Source of the DNA: an uncultured Oscillospiraceae bacterium
GTDB taxonomy: Bacteria; Bacillota; Clostridia; Oscillospirales; Oscillospiraceae
Direction of reading: 5' to 3'
Assembly: GCA_934589675.1 (NCBI GenBank)
Contig: CAKTOF010000007.1
Location: 1-64,000, forward strand
Length of the DNA: 64,000 nt
Within the stretch, counting starts at the first letter, position 1. Every line of letters begins with the position of its first letter. Made by a program: the position numbers and the translations under genes. Below are positions 49,198 to 57,549 of the stretch, piece by piece. Below the pieces are notes generated by a model. The model was not told the DNA's origin, made no database searches, and saw nothing but the letters and a program-made list of their open reading frames with translations.

Positions 49198-50575
49198 TTT
49201 CAAGACCCTCCAGGAAGTCGTTGTGCTCGTAGTACGTCTCGGAGAAGTGGTGCGTCCCGTCGCGGTCGAGCGCGTAGAAGTAGTAATTCGTGTCGGCCGG
49301 ATAGATGGCCGCCTTGAGGGCGGACAGGCCGGGGTTCGCGATCGGCCCGATGGGCAGGCCGGCATTGTTATAGGTGTTGTACGGGCTTGAGATGTTCAGA
49401 TCCTCCGTTGTGAGGTTCTCCTTGCGCTCGCCGAGGGCGTACTGCACCGTCGCGTCGATCTGCAGGCAGGGATAGAGCTTTGAGCACAGGCGGTTGTAGA
49501 TGACCGACGCAATCTTCGTGCGCTCAGACGAGATGGCCGCCTCTTTTTCGATGAGCGAGGCGACGATGACGATCTTGTCGCGGTCCATCATGCCCGCCTC
49601 GATCTCCGCCTCCGTAAAGCCGTTGGCCGTCATCTTCTCGCGCAGCACGGCATTGAGATCGTCGATGGCGGCGTCCATTTCATCGTCGAATTTGGCTGCG
49701 AAGTTTCGCAGGAACTTGTCGATGACGTTCACGGGGTCGTCGTCGACGTAGAACTGATACGTGTCCGGGAACAGATAGCCCTCCAGGCGGTTGTCCTCGC
49801 CGTAGGGCAGATCGCTGAGGAAGTCATAGCTGAATTCGTAGCTTGCCGCCGTGCGGTAGAGCGACTCAGCCGAGCAGACGCCCTGCTCTTCCAGCAGCGC
49901 GAAGATCCGGCTGCACTCGTAGCCCTCCGGGATCAAAACGGTCACCGTCGCGCGCGTCTCCGCGCCGGCGATCATGCCGTTCACGAGCGCATGGTAGTCA
50001 AACACCTTGTTGAGCTCGTAGGTGCCCGGGTCGATCTTGTTCTCCGCATGGGAAAACCAGCCATAGAAGCGGAACAGCCACTCAAAGCGGATAAGGCCGC
50101 TCTCGTGCAGCGTATGCGCAACGTCCCGGAATGTGTCGCTCTCGTCGACGGTGACGGTCACAACCTCGTCGGGAGACGTCAGCGCGAGCACGTCATCCGC
50201 GCACACCCAGCCTGCCAGCGCAAGCAGCGCGGCCGAGCCGAGCACGCACACGACGTAGATGAGCGCGCGGATGCCCGCGGGCAGACGCGTGCGCTCCCGC
50301 TTCGGCTTTTTTTCCTTTTTCGGTTTTTCCGGCTTCTCCGGCGCTTCGGACGCGTCCGGCTCGTCGTCCGCCTCGTCCGCCTCAGCGGGTGTCTCCGGCT
50401 CCTTCAGCGTCTCCGGCTCGTCCGGCGCCTGCTGCGGCTCCGGCGCGGTGTCCATCATGGCGTCGAGCCGGTCGAGCTCGCTCTTTGTCTCGCGGATGAG
50501 CGCATCGACCTCGCTCGCCTTTTCCTCGTCGCCGAGGTCAAACAGTCTCGTTTCGTCCAGATTCTGATCCGCCAA
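49184..50575 (-). CDS. mltG: Endolytic transglycosylase MltG
   Basis: 463 residues from a TTG start at 50575 preceded by AAAGGAGGTC. A long acidic/proline-rich cytoplasmic tail (about 30-95) precedes one membrane helix (about 105-127) and a LysM-like region. The YceG catalytic domain contains LEGYLFPDTYQF, SLIEKEAAI (catalytic Glu), QIDATVQYALG and GLPIGPIANPGLSALKAA. It cleaves nascent glycan strands, so works with the PBP/RodA systems. It overlaps the folate gene by 38 nt. Confidence 0.94.
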   Translation of the reverse strand: MADQNLDETRLFDLGDEEKASEVDALIRETKSELDRLDAMMDTAPEPQQAPDEPETLKEPETPAEADEADDEPDASEAPEKPEKPKKEKKPKRERTRLPAGIRALIYVVCVLGSAALLALAGWVCADDVLALTSPDEVVTVTVDESDTFRDVAHTLHESGLIRFEWLFRFYGWFSHAENKIDPGTYELNKVFDYHALVNGMIAGAETRATVTVLIPEGYECSRIFALLEEQGVCSAESLYRTAASYEFSYDFLSDLPYGEDNRLEGYLFPDTYQFYVDDDPVNVIDKFLRNFAAKFDDEMDAAIDDLNAVLREKMTANGFTEAEIEAGMMDRDKIVIVASLIEKEAAISSERTKIASVIYNRLCSKLYPCLQIDATVQYALGERKENLTTEDLNISSPYNTYNNAGLPIGPIANPGLSALKAAIYPADTNYYFYALDRDGTHHFSETYYEHNDFLEGLENGND

Positions 50576-51140
50576 GAGGCAGACCTCCTTTCGCTTTGCC
50601 GGGACAGATCGCGCGGCGCTCCGTCACGATGATGTCGACCGGTCTGTCGTGGGGCTCCCTCGGAACTGCGTCGAGCACGAGCGCGTCAAAGCTCACGCCG
50701 ATCGTCCCGCCGGAAAAGCCGGATAAATATCGGTCATAGTATCCGCCGCCGTGGCCGAGGCGATACCCCGCCTCGTCAAACGCCATGCCCGGCACGAGCA
50801 CGACGTCCGGCGTCAGCTCCTCCGCCGTCTCCGGCGGCTCATAGATGCCGTAGGGCGGCCGTTTTTCCAGCTCCTCGAGCGCGCGCACGCGCAGAGCGCG
50901 CATGACGCCGCCGCCCTCCGTGCGCGGCAGGAGCAGCGTCCGTCCGCTGTCTAAAATACTTCTCAAGAGCGGCCGGATGTCCGGCTCGCCGGAGAGCGGA
51001 TAAAACGCCAGCACCGTTTTCGCCGCGATAAATTCTTCGCACCGCGCGGCGCGCCCGCAGATGACGCGGCTGGCCGCCGCGCCGGGGCGCGGAACGTCCC
51101 GGCAGGCGCGGCGCAGCATGGGCTTCGTCTTATCCTTCAT
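50538..51140 (-). CDS. 5-formyltetrahydrofolate cyclo-ligase
   Basis: 200 residues from ATG 51140; the open frame upstream overlaps the DJ-1 gene and is not used. ATP-dependent conversion of 5-formyl-THF to methenyl-THF. The conserved LVPGMAFDEAGYRLGHGGGYYDRYL (ATP/folate site) is clear, and KTVLAFYPLSGEPDIRPLL and GRTLLLPRTEGG match the N-terminal half. The C terminus is extended by about 20 residues that overlap the mltG start. No strong SD; coupled to the DJ-1 gene (11-nt overlap). Confidence 0.9.
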   Translation of the reverse strand: MKDKTKPMLRRACRDVPRPGAAASRVICGRAARCEEFIAAKTVLAFYPLSGEPDIRPLLRSILDSGRTLLLPRTEGGGVMRALRVRALEELEKRPPYGIYEPPETAEELTPDVVLVPGMAFDEAGYRLGHGGGYYDRYLSGFSGGTIGVSFDALVLDAVPREPHDRPVDIIVTERRAICPGKAKGGLPLGGSESGRNETV

Positions 51141-51675
51141 AGACAAGATCCGCCGCGACGGCTGCGGCCGTCTCCTCCCCGCGCAGCGCGGAAAGCAGCT
51201 CCAGCGCGAACGGGATGGCCGCACCGGGCGCGCGCCCGGTGATGACGCGGCCGTCGCGCACGACCGCGCGGTCCGGGTGCATGATGGCGCTGCCCATCTG
51301 ATTCTCCATGCCGGGATAGCACACGGCGTTTTTCCCGTCCGTCAGGCCGAGCTTCGCCAGCGCGACGGGCGCGGCGCAGATGGCCGCGGCGATGCCGCCG
51401 GACTCATACGTCCGGCGCACGGCGTCCATGGCAAGCGGGCTGCCCATGATGGACTCCACGCCGCCGAGGCCGCCCGGCAGGACGATCATTTCCAGCTCTC
51501 TCGCCTCGAGCACTTCGACAGGCGCGTCCGTGACAACGCGGATGCCGTGCGCGCCCTCGATCACCTCGCCGCCGATGCCGGCGAGCTTTACATTCACGCC
51601 GCCGCGGCGGAGAATATCGCACGCGGTGAGCGCTTCGACTTCTTCAAATCCGGTTCCGAGTACAATGGCGACCAT
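51130..51675 (-). CDS. DJ-1/PfpI family protein
   Basis: 181 residues. The nucleophile elbow is AAICAAPVAL, where Cys is the conserved nucleophile; GTGFEEVEALTACDILRRGG is the N-terminal signature and the LPGGLGGVESIMGS loop carries the GG motif. Close relatives include YajL/ThiJ, which act on glyoxals or oxidised proteins. Here it lies between tmk (1-nt gap) and the folate gene, an arrangement seen in other Clostridia by recollection. Confidence 0.9.
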   Translation of the reverse strand: MVAIVLGTGFEEVEALTACDILRRGGVNVKLAGIGGEVIEGAHGIRVVTDAPVEVLEARELEMIVLPGGLGGVESIMGSPLAMDAVRRTYESGGIAAAICAAPVALAKLGLTDGKNAVCYPGMENQMGSAIMHPDRAVVRDGRVITGRAPGAAIPFALELLSALRGEETAAAVAADLVYEG

Positions 51676-51676
51676 G

Positions 51677-52348
51677 TCAGCTTCCCTCCATACACGCGCG
51701 CACGAGCGCGTAGATTTCCTCATGAATGTCCTGCACCGGCCGGAGCGCCCCGTCCTTCGCGCACGGGACGATGCGCCAGCCGGAAAACGCGGCCGCGTCG
51801 CGCGAGGCCGCGCGGCAGTGCGCGAGATAGTCCGCGTCCTGCTCGTGGATGTCGGCCGTCGTATGCGTTTTCTCCTCCCGCTGCCGCATGAGCTGCTCGC
51901 TCAGCTCCGTCGGCATGTCGAGGTAGATGACAAGATCCGGCTTCGGCAGGCCCATTTTGGCATATTCCAGGTCGTACAGCCACGTCAGAAATTCCCTCCG
52001 CGCCGACGGCTCCAGCTTGGGCGCCTGATGGACGGCGTTGGACGTTGTGTACCGGTCGGACACCAGAAGCCCGCCGGCTTCGTAGTAGCCTCCCCAGTCC
52101 TGCTTGTAGGACGCGTAGCGATCCACCGCGTAAAACGTCGACGCTGCGTATGCGTTCACGTCGTCCGGGTGCGAGCCGAACTCTCCGCCGAGGTACATGC
52201 GGATGAGCATGCTCGACGGCTCGGAATACCGCGGGAAAACGAGCTTGCGGAACTGCGTCCCCTCGCGGGCAAGCCGCTCGGTCAGAAGTCCCATCTGCGT
52301 GGACTTTCCCGAGCCGTCCGTCCCCTCGAGCACGATCAGTCTGCCCAT
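51677..52348 (-). CDS. tmk: Thymidylate kinase
   Basis: 223 residues: P-loop EGTDGSGKST, DRYASYKQDWGGYYEAGGLLVSDRYTTSN (DR motif), and LID region with REEKTHTTADIHEQD. It converts dTMP to dTDP. The start at 52348 has GGGGGCGTGAGC upstream and sits 2 nt after the wecG stop. The LID Arg/Lys content fits the type II class (inference). Confidence 0.94.
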   Translation of the reverse strand: MGRLIVLEGTDGSGKSTQMGLLTERLAREGTQFRKLVFPRYSEPSSMLIRMYLGGEFGSHPDDVNAYAASTFYAVDRYASYKQDWGGYYEAGGLLVSDRYTTSNAVHQAPKLEPSARREFLTWLYDLEYAKMGLPKPDLVIYLDMPTELSEQLMRQREEKTHTTADIHEQDADYLAHCRAASRDAAAFSGWRIVPCAKDGALRPVQDIHEEIYALVRACMEGS

Positions 52349-52350
52349 GC

Positions 52351-53073
52351 TCACGCCCCCTTTCTTCTGCGCCGTAAAACGGCCAGAACGAATTTCGGCA
52401 GGCGCATCATGCGTCCGATGCGCTTCGGCTCCTTCACAAGCCGGTAGAACCACTCCAGCCCGCACCGCTGCATCCAGCGCGGGGCGCGCTTCACCGTCCC
52501 GGCAAAGCCGTCGAGGCTGCCGCCGAGGCCGATCATAAACCGGACGTCCAGCTCGCTTTGGTGCGCCGTCATGAATCTCTCCTGCTTCGGCGCGCCGAGG
52601 CAGACGAACAGCGCCGCGGGCCTGGCCTCGTTGATGGCCGCGACGACGGGCGCTTCGTCCTTGAAATACCCGTCGGCCGTTCCGCAGACGATGAGCCCCT
52701 CATGCTTTTTCTTCAGATTCTCCGCCGCAGCCTCTGCGATGCCGGGCTTTGAGCCGAGAAGATAGAGCGGCAGGCCGCTTTTTGCAAGATACGCGCACAG
52801 ATGGTCGGCAAAATCAATGCCCGCGACCTTTTCCTTCAGCGGCGTTTTTAAGAGCTTCGCGCCAAGCACGATGCCGCTGCCGTCCGGCAGGACGAGATCC
52901 GCGCCGTTCAAAAGAGAGCGCAGCGCCGCGTCGTGCATCGCCTCATAGACGATCTCCGCGTTCGGCGTCACGGCGTACGACGCGCCGGGCGCTTCCAAAA
53001 GCTCCGCCGCGCGCGCGACGGCCTCATCCATCGTCACATTATCAAATTGAACGCCCATCACGTCGATGCGCAT
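52351..53073 (-). CDS. WecG/TagA/CpsF family glycosyltransferase
   Basis: 240 residues of the GT26 family. TPNAEIVYEAMHD, NGADLVLPDGSGIV, AGIDFADHLCAY and LFVCLGAPKQE (the conserved C-terminal K/R-rich loop) are diagnostic. TagA-type enzymes transfer ManNAc to a lipid-linked GlcNAc for wall-teichoic-acid linkage; other glycolipids are possible. The C terminus is basic and would associate with the membrane. It is first in the operon to U32; SD GGAGGG. Confidence 0.9.
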   Translation of the reverse strand: MRIDVMGVQFDNVTMDEAVARAAELLEAPGASYAVTPNAEIVYEAMHDAALRSLLNGADLVLPDGSGIVLGAKLLKTPLKEKVAGIDFADHLCAYLAKSGLPLYLLGSKPGIAEAAAENLKKKHEGLIVCGTADGYFKDEAPVVAAINEARPAALFVCLGAPKQERFMTAHQSELDVRFMIGLGGSLDGFAGTVKRAPRWMQRCGLEWFYRLVKEPKRIGRMMRLPKFVLAVLRRRRKGA

Positions 53074-53140
53074 CGTATTCCCTCCGCTCCGCGCCGTCTG
53101 CGCGGTCAAAAAGTTCAGCATTGCCGCTGCCTGATTTGTT

Positions 53141-53169
53141 ATTATACCATGCGCGCACCGCTTTGTCCA
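53141..53169 (-). promoter_or_regulatory. Promoter of the wecG operon
   Basis: Minus-strand -35 TGGACA (53164-53169), 17-bp spacer, -10 TATAAT (53141-53146). Confidence 0.85.
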
Positions 53170-53294
53170 CCAATTCACCGCGGCACCATCCGCGCCGTTT
53201 CGGCCCGCGCGCGCACGATTTTCACATCGGCGCGCCCGGCGCATAAACTGATGATGAGAGCATCGCTGCTTAACATTTTTCAGGAGGTATTCCG

Positions 53295-54155
53295 ATGGCG
53301 GAGTGTAAACCCAATCCCGGCTGCGACCTGTCAGCCATCCGCGAGGCCGTCTGCATCCACACGAGCAAGGTCATGGACGCGTGCCGTGACAAGGACTGCA
53401 TCGAGGATCTGCGCGTGTATCTCACGCGGGACTCGCAGGCGATCTTAGATGGGGCAACGACGGTGCGCGCGCGCAGCGCTGAGCTGCTGAACGTGGACAT
53501 CGACGTGGAGCCCCTTGCCTACAACGACGGATATTTCACCGTAGACATTACATTTTATTACCGCATCGTCGCCGACGCGACGGTCGGCGGCCCGCGGCCC
53601 GGCACTGTGTGCGGGCTGGGCGTGTTTTCCAAGCGCTGTGTGCTGTGCGGCGGCACGGGCACGGCAAAGATCTTCTCAAGCAGCGGCCGCGCCGGCGCGC
53701 CGGACCGCCAGCAGATGGCCCGGGCCAACCGCCCCATCGCCGTCGTCGAGGTCGTCGACCCCATGATCCTCGCCGCGCGCGTGTGCGACGTGTGCGCCTG
53801 CTCGTGCTGCGACCCGCTTCTCACCGACATCCCCGCGCCCATCTGCGAGTGCTTCGGCGGCGAGCTCGTGCTCAGCGGCGAGGCCAAGCGGCTGCTCGTC
53901 ACGCTCGGTCAGTTTTCCATCGTCCGGCTCGAGCGCGAGACGCAGCTGCTCATCCCGGCGTTCGACTACTGCATCCCGACGAAGGAGTGCTCGGGCGCCC
54001 TCGGCGGCACGTCGCAGAGCCCGTGCGACGTGTTCTCCAACGTCGAGTTCCCCGTCGACGACTTCTTCCCCGGCGCCTGCCGCACGACCGGCTCGGCCGC
54101 AGGTACCGGCACCGGCACCTGCGGCACCGGCAGCGGGTATCGGACGTGTAACTGA
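53295..54155 (+). CDS. Conserved cysteine-rich protein, possible spore-associated
   Basis: 286 residues with no signal peptide and about 20 cysteines, clustered in CSCCDPLL, CVLCGGTG and CDVCAC. A conserved N-terminal core of the type KDKDCIEDLRVYLTRDSQAIL precedes two beta-rich repeats (about 55-100 and 185-230). The C terminus is a Gly/Thr-rich CGTGSGYRTCN tail. Related proteins in Clostridia lack a known function; disulphide-rich and spore-coat-like composition is only suggestive. The SD CAGGAGGTATTCC precedes the ATG. Confidence 0.75.
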   Translation: MAECKPNPGCDLSAIREAVCIHTSKVMDACRDKDCIEDLRVYLTRDSQAILDGATTVRARSAELLNVDIDVEPLAYNDGYFTVDITFYYRIVADATVGGPRPGTVCGLGVFSKRCVLCGGTGTAKIFSSSGRAGAPDRQQMARANRPIAVVEVVDPMILAARVCDVCACSCCDPLLTDIPAPICECFGGELVLSGEAKRLLVTLGQFSIVRLERETQLLIPAFDYCIPTKECSGALGGTSQSPCDVFSNVEFPVDDFFPGACRTTGSAAGTGTGTCGTGSGYRTCN

Positions 54156-54164
54156 ACCATGCAA

Positions 54165-54200
54165 AGAGGGCGGCTTCCTTCCGGAAGCCGCCCTCTTCAT
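54165..54200. terminator. Bidirectional terminator after the Cys-rich gene
   Basis: 14-bp perfect stem AGAGGGCGGCTTCC-ttcc-GGAAGCCGCCCTCT, with only a short T run, between converging genes. Confidence 0.85.
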
Positions 54201-54677
54201 CTATTCGACCTCAAAACACGCATAATACGGCTGCCGATCCCGGTCGTCCACGTACAGGTAAAACTTCAGCCTGTACTCCCCGCCGGGGAGCTTCCCGTAC
54301 ACCCGCGACCAGTTGATCACATCCGTCAGCTCGCCGCCGACCGGGACCGTTTTGGCGATCGTATCGACATCGCCGAACTCTCCGATTTGAGGAAGCACAT
54401 ACCACGCGTCGTCCCGCTTCACCTCGATCGTGTACGGGGCCCCCTGATACGCGATGGCCTGTTCAGGAGGCTCCCCGCCCGACTGCGTGACGGTGAGCGT
54501 GAGGCCGAGCTCGGTCACGTACGAGACCTGCACCGTGATGCCCCAGTCATACCGCGGCTCCTCCGTGACCGCAATCTCAAGCGGTTCGTCCGCCCGGCGG
54601 TTGCAGAAGAACACGGCAAGCAGGGCGCAGACGAGCACGGCCACGGCCAGGAGAATCTGCAATCTGTGCTTTTTCAT
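54201..54677 (-). CDS. Membrane-anchored protein with Ig-like domain
   Basis: 158 residues. One N-terminal helix (about 7-24) anchors a single beta-sandwich with VQVSYVTELGLTLTVTQSG, then YGKLPGGEYRLKFYLYVDDRD, a bacterial immunoglobulin-like (Big_14-type) pattern. Cys in the helix (LVCALLAVFFCN) does not give a clean lipobox. Function unknown. SD GAGGAGGTGACC. Monocistronic, with its own promoter. Confidence 0.75.
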   Translation of the reverse strand: MKKHRLQILLAVAVLVCALLAVFFCNRRADEPLEIAVTEEPRYDWGITVQVSYVTELGLTLTVTQSGGEPPEQAIAYQGAPYTIEVKRDDAWYVLPQIGEFGDVDTIAKTVPVGGELTDVINWSRVYGKLPGGEYRLKFYLYVDDRDRQPYYACFEVE

Positions 54678-55014
54678 AAGCAGGTCACCTCCTCAGAATC
54701 GTTCTATCATTAGTATACATTAAGTCAGAGATGAATGCAATCGGAAAGATTCCACGCCGCTCCGCGGCTCTCAATGGCATTCTATTCTGGTGCCGGAGTG
54801 CAATCGGTTCTCTGCATCTTTAGGCGGGGCGGATCGGGCCGCTTTCCTTTTCGGCCCGACGCCATTCGGCACCTGCCTGTATTCCCCTTTCACAATGTGC
54901 ATCTTTTTGTGCAAATACGCCCTACCCATTGCGCGCAAGCTGTGGTAGAATCATGTTGACGGATTGTAAAGAAAGAGAAAAATTGCGGCGCAGCGCGCCG
55001 CGGGAGGGTGCGAT
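54678..55014. other. Intergenic region between two divergent genes
   Basis: The left part holds the promoter of the 54677 gene (listed separately). The rest (about 54745-54950) contains GGGCCG...CGGCCC (54836-54867 region) but no SD-preceded ORF. A TAGAAT at 54949 could be a -10 for the Na/Pi gene but no partner -35 is clear. Confidence 0.6.
54712..54740 (-). promoter_or_regulatory. Promoter of the Ig-like protein gene
   Basis: Minus-strand -35 TTGCAT (54735-54740), 17-bp spacer, -10 TATACT (54712-54717). Confidence 0.85.
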
Positions 55015-56640
55015 ATGTCAATTCTCGAGGTGTTTCTGCTGCTCGGCGGCATCGGCCTGTTCCTTTATGGTATGCACATCATGGGCGACGGGCTCAAGGC
55101 CGCGGCAGGCGATCAGCTGCGCGTCATTTTAGAGCGCGCCACGCGCAATCCCGTGCTCGGCGTTCTGCTCGGCGCGGGCGTGACGATGCTCATCCAGTCG
55201 AGCGGCGCAACGACCGTTATGACCATCGGCTTCGTCAGCGCGGGCCTCATGACCCTGCCGCAGGCGGCCAGCGTCATCATGGGCGCGAACATCGGCACGA
55301 CCGTCACCTCGCAGATCATCGCGTTCGACTTCGGCGCGTTCGCACCGATCATCGTCTTTATCGGCGCGGTCATGCTGCTGTTTTTCCAAAAAAAGATCGT
55401 CCGCAACGTCGGTGCGATCATTCTCGGCTTCGGCATGCTGTTCATGGGCATCTCTACGATGGGCGACGCCATCGCGCCGCTCAAGGAGTCCGAGGAATTC
55501 ACCTCGATGCTGCTCAAGATGAACAATCCGCTGCTCGCCGTGCTCATCGGCCTTGTGTTCACGGCCGTGCTGCAGAGCTCGTCGTCGTCCGTCGGTATCA
55601 TTCAGGCGTTCGCGCAGCAGGGGCTGCTCGACGTCCGGTTTGCCGTCTTCATGGTCGTCGGCACGTCCATCGGCGCGTGTATGCCGGCCATTATCGCAGC
55701 GTTCGCCGCCTCGCGCGACGGTAAGCGCGCCGCGCTTTTAAGCGTGATCTTCAACTTCTTCCGCACGATTTTGTGCTTTGTGCTGCTGCTCATCTTCCCC
55801 GGCATCATCGACGCCATCTGCCGCCTGTCCCCGGGCGACGCGGCGCGGCAGATCGCCAACGCGCATGTGCTCATGGCCATCTTCGCCGTCGCGGTGCAGC
55901 TGCCGTTTACGAAGCAGATCGTGTCCTTGAGCCGCGCGCTCCTTCCCATCACGGCCGAGGAGCAGCGCCGCGTCGAAAAAAAGCTCGTCTACATCACGAA
56001 TCTCAACGTCCCGCCTGCCATTGCGCTCTCTCAGGCGCGGCACGAGGTGTGCCGCATGGCGCACATCACAAAAGAAAACCTCGAGCTGTCGCTCGAGGCG
56101 TTCTTTGAGCGAAATACAGCGAAGATCGCCGAGGTCGAGGACACGGAGCAGACCATCAACTACCTCAACCACGCCATCACGAGCGCGCTCGTGTCCATGC
56201 GCTCGCCCGACCTGAGCGACGCAGAGCTCACGCAGCTGGGCATGATGATCCGCGCCGTCACAGACATCGAGCGCATCGGCGACCACGCTGAGAACATCAC
56301 CGAGTACGCCCAGATGGCCATTGACGAAAACGTCGTCTTTTCCGACGACGCCAACGGCGAGATCCTCGACCTGGCCGACAGCGTCGTGCAGGCCGTGGCG
56401 CTGGCCATCGACATCTACGAAAATCTGCGCTTCGATCAGCTCATTGTGGCCGAGGACCTTGAAGAGCACGTCGACTCGCTCAAGCAGCTGTGCATCGAGC
56501 ACCACATCGCCCGCCTCATGCAGGAGACGTGCCAGCCGCGCAGCGGCCTCATCTTCACCGACATGGCAACCGACCTTGAGCGCTGCGCCGACCACGCCAA
56601 CAACATCGCAAACTACATCTCCGCGCCGAAAAACGCGTGA
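55015..56640 (+). CDS. Na/Pi cotransporter family protein with PhoU-like domain
   Basis: 541 residues. The transmembrane part (about 1-300) has two inverted Na/Pi repeats: LIQSSGATTVMTIGFVSAGLM and LQSSSSSVGIIQAFAQQGLL, each with the QSS motif typical of NptA/SLC34. The C-terminal 200 residues form a PhoU-like helical bundle (RIGDHAENITEYAQMAI and ERCADHANNIANYI). It imports or regulates phosphate. SD GGGAGGGTGCG. Converges with the following lipoprotein gene with one base between stops. Confidence 0.93.
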   Translation: MSILEVFLLLGGIGLFLYGMHIMGDGLKAAAGDQLRVILERATRNPVLGVLLGAGVTMLIQSSGATTVMTIGFVSAGLMTLPQAASVIMGANIGTTVTSQIIAFDFGAFAPIIVFIGAVMLLFFQKKIVRNVGAIILGFGMLFMGISTMGDAIAPLKESEEFTSMLLKMNNPLLAVLIGLVFTAVLQSSSSSVGIIQAFAQQGLLDVRFAVFMVVGTSIGACMPAIIAAFAASRDGKRAALLSVIFNFFRTILCFVLLLIFPGIIDAICRLSPGDAARQIANAHVLMAIFAVAVQLPFTKQIVSLSRALLPITAEEQRRVEKKLVYITNLNVPPAIALSQARHEVCRMAHITKENLELSLEAFFERNTAKIAEVEDTEQTINYLNHAITSALVSMRSPDLSDAELTQLGMMIRAVTDIERIGDHAENITEYAQMAIDENVVFSDDANGEILDLADSVVQAVALAIDIYENLRFDQLIVAEDLEEHVDSLKQLCIEHHIARLMQETCQPRSGLIFTDMATDLERCADHANNIANYISAPKNA

Positions 56641-56641
56641 T

Positions 56642-57178
56642 CTACACGCCCTCGTATGTGTACAGCCCGAACGACGAGAGCACCTCGTCGCGGCAGGCGC
56701 TGTACTGCGTGCCCGTCTCGGCGCGGGCGGAAAAAACGAGCGCATAGCTGTACTCCGCGTCCGTCAGAACGGCGGCGCGGCTCAGGTACCCGCCCTCTTC
56801 CGACTCGCTGTACCAGACGAAGCGGTATTCCGGCATGGAAAACCGCTCCGTCTTTACTTTTTCCACTGCGTCGGGCAAGAAGCCCGTCAGCTCGCGCACG
56901 ACCTCGTCGATGTCCGGCGTTGCCAGCACGAGCGACTCGATCTGATAGTCCCCGTCCGTCTGAACATAGACCGCGCGGGTGTCCGTCTGCGAGAATGTTT
57001 CGAGCACGGCGTCCGTCGGGACGGAAAAGATGATGTCGAACGGTTCTTCACCTGGCGCGCTGGCCGACGCCTCGACGACGCCGCCGAGCGTATCGCTGAC
57101 CGTCTCCCAAGCCTCCGTCCCCGCGCAGCCGGTGAGCAGGATGAGCGCGGCGAGCGCCGCGGGCAGCAGTTTTTTCAT
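56642..57178 (-). CDS. Small lipoprotein of unknown function
   Basis: 178 residues from ATG 57178 (GGAGGTGGAG). The lipobox LILLTGC (Cys18) predicts surface lipidation. The body (about 45-178) has alternating strands, including DIIFSVPTDAVLETFSQ and VVRELTGFLPDAVEKVKTERF, and no recognised motif. It is divergent to the DUF1294 gene. Do not infer enzymatic function. Confidence 0.8.
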   Translation of the reverse strand: MKKLLPAALAALILLTGCAGTEAWETVSDTLGGVVEASASAPGEEPFDIIFSVPTDAVLETFSQTDTRAVYVQTDGDYQIESLVLATPDIDEVVRELTGFLPDAVEKVKTERFSMPEYRFVWYSESEEGGYLSRAAVLTDAEYSYALVFSARAETGTQYSACRDEVLSSFGLYTYEGV

Positions 57179-57210
57179 AGCCACTCCACCTCCGAAAGGA
57201 TGACCCCCAT

Positions 57211-57501
57211 ATGCTCTGGAAGGCCGTTTTGGTTGTCCTGCTGCTAATGAATGCGGCGGGCGCCGCGATTATGTATGCCGACAAGAAATTTGCCGTTCAT
57301 CACAAGCGCCGCATCCCCGAGCGCACGCTTATGACCATCGCGCTGCTCGGCGGCAGCGTCGGCGTACTCATCGGCATGTATGCGTTCCGCCACAAGACGC
57401 TCCACCCGAAGTTCTATATCGGCGTGCCCGCGATTTTGATCTGCGAGGCGGCCGCGGCCGTGTTTTTGCTTTACCGCTTCCCTGCCATTCGCCCATTTTG
57501 A
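57211..57501 (+). CDS. DUF1294 membrane protein
   Basis: 96 residues with three membrane helices (about 4-24, 41-60, 68-88). The motif YADKKFAVHHKRRIPERTLM followed by GGSVGVLIGMYAFRHKTLHPKF is the DUF1294 hallmark (RHKTxHxxF). Function unknown. AAAGGATGACC precedes the ATG. Confidence 0.9.
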   Translation: MLWKAVLVVLLLMNAAGAAIMYADKKFAVHHKRRIPERTLMTIALLGGSVGVLIGMYAFRHKTLHPKFYIGVPAILICEAAAAVFLLYRFPAIRPF

Positions 57502-57504
57502 CGC

Positions 57505-57540
57505 AAAAAGGCGCTTCCCGGACGGGAAGCGCCTTTTTTT
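57505..57540. terminator. Bidirectional terminator between DUF1294 and upp
   Basis: 11-bp perfect stem GGCGCTTCCCG-ga-CGGGAAGCGCC (57510-57533), flanked by A5 and T7; serves converging genes. Confidence 0.95.
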
Positions 57541-57549
57541 ATGCAGATT

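Noticed and set aside
51130..51724. Longer DJ-1 start at 51723
   Set aside because: That extension overlaps tmk out of frame and lacks SD; ATG 51675 has GGGAAGC upstream and a standard N terminus.
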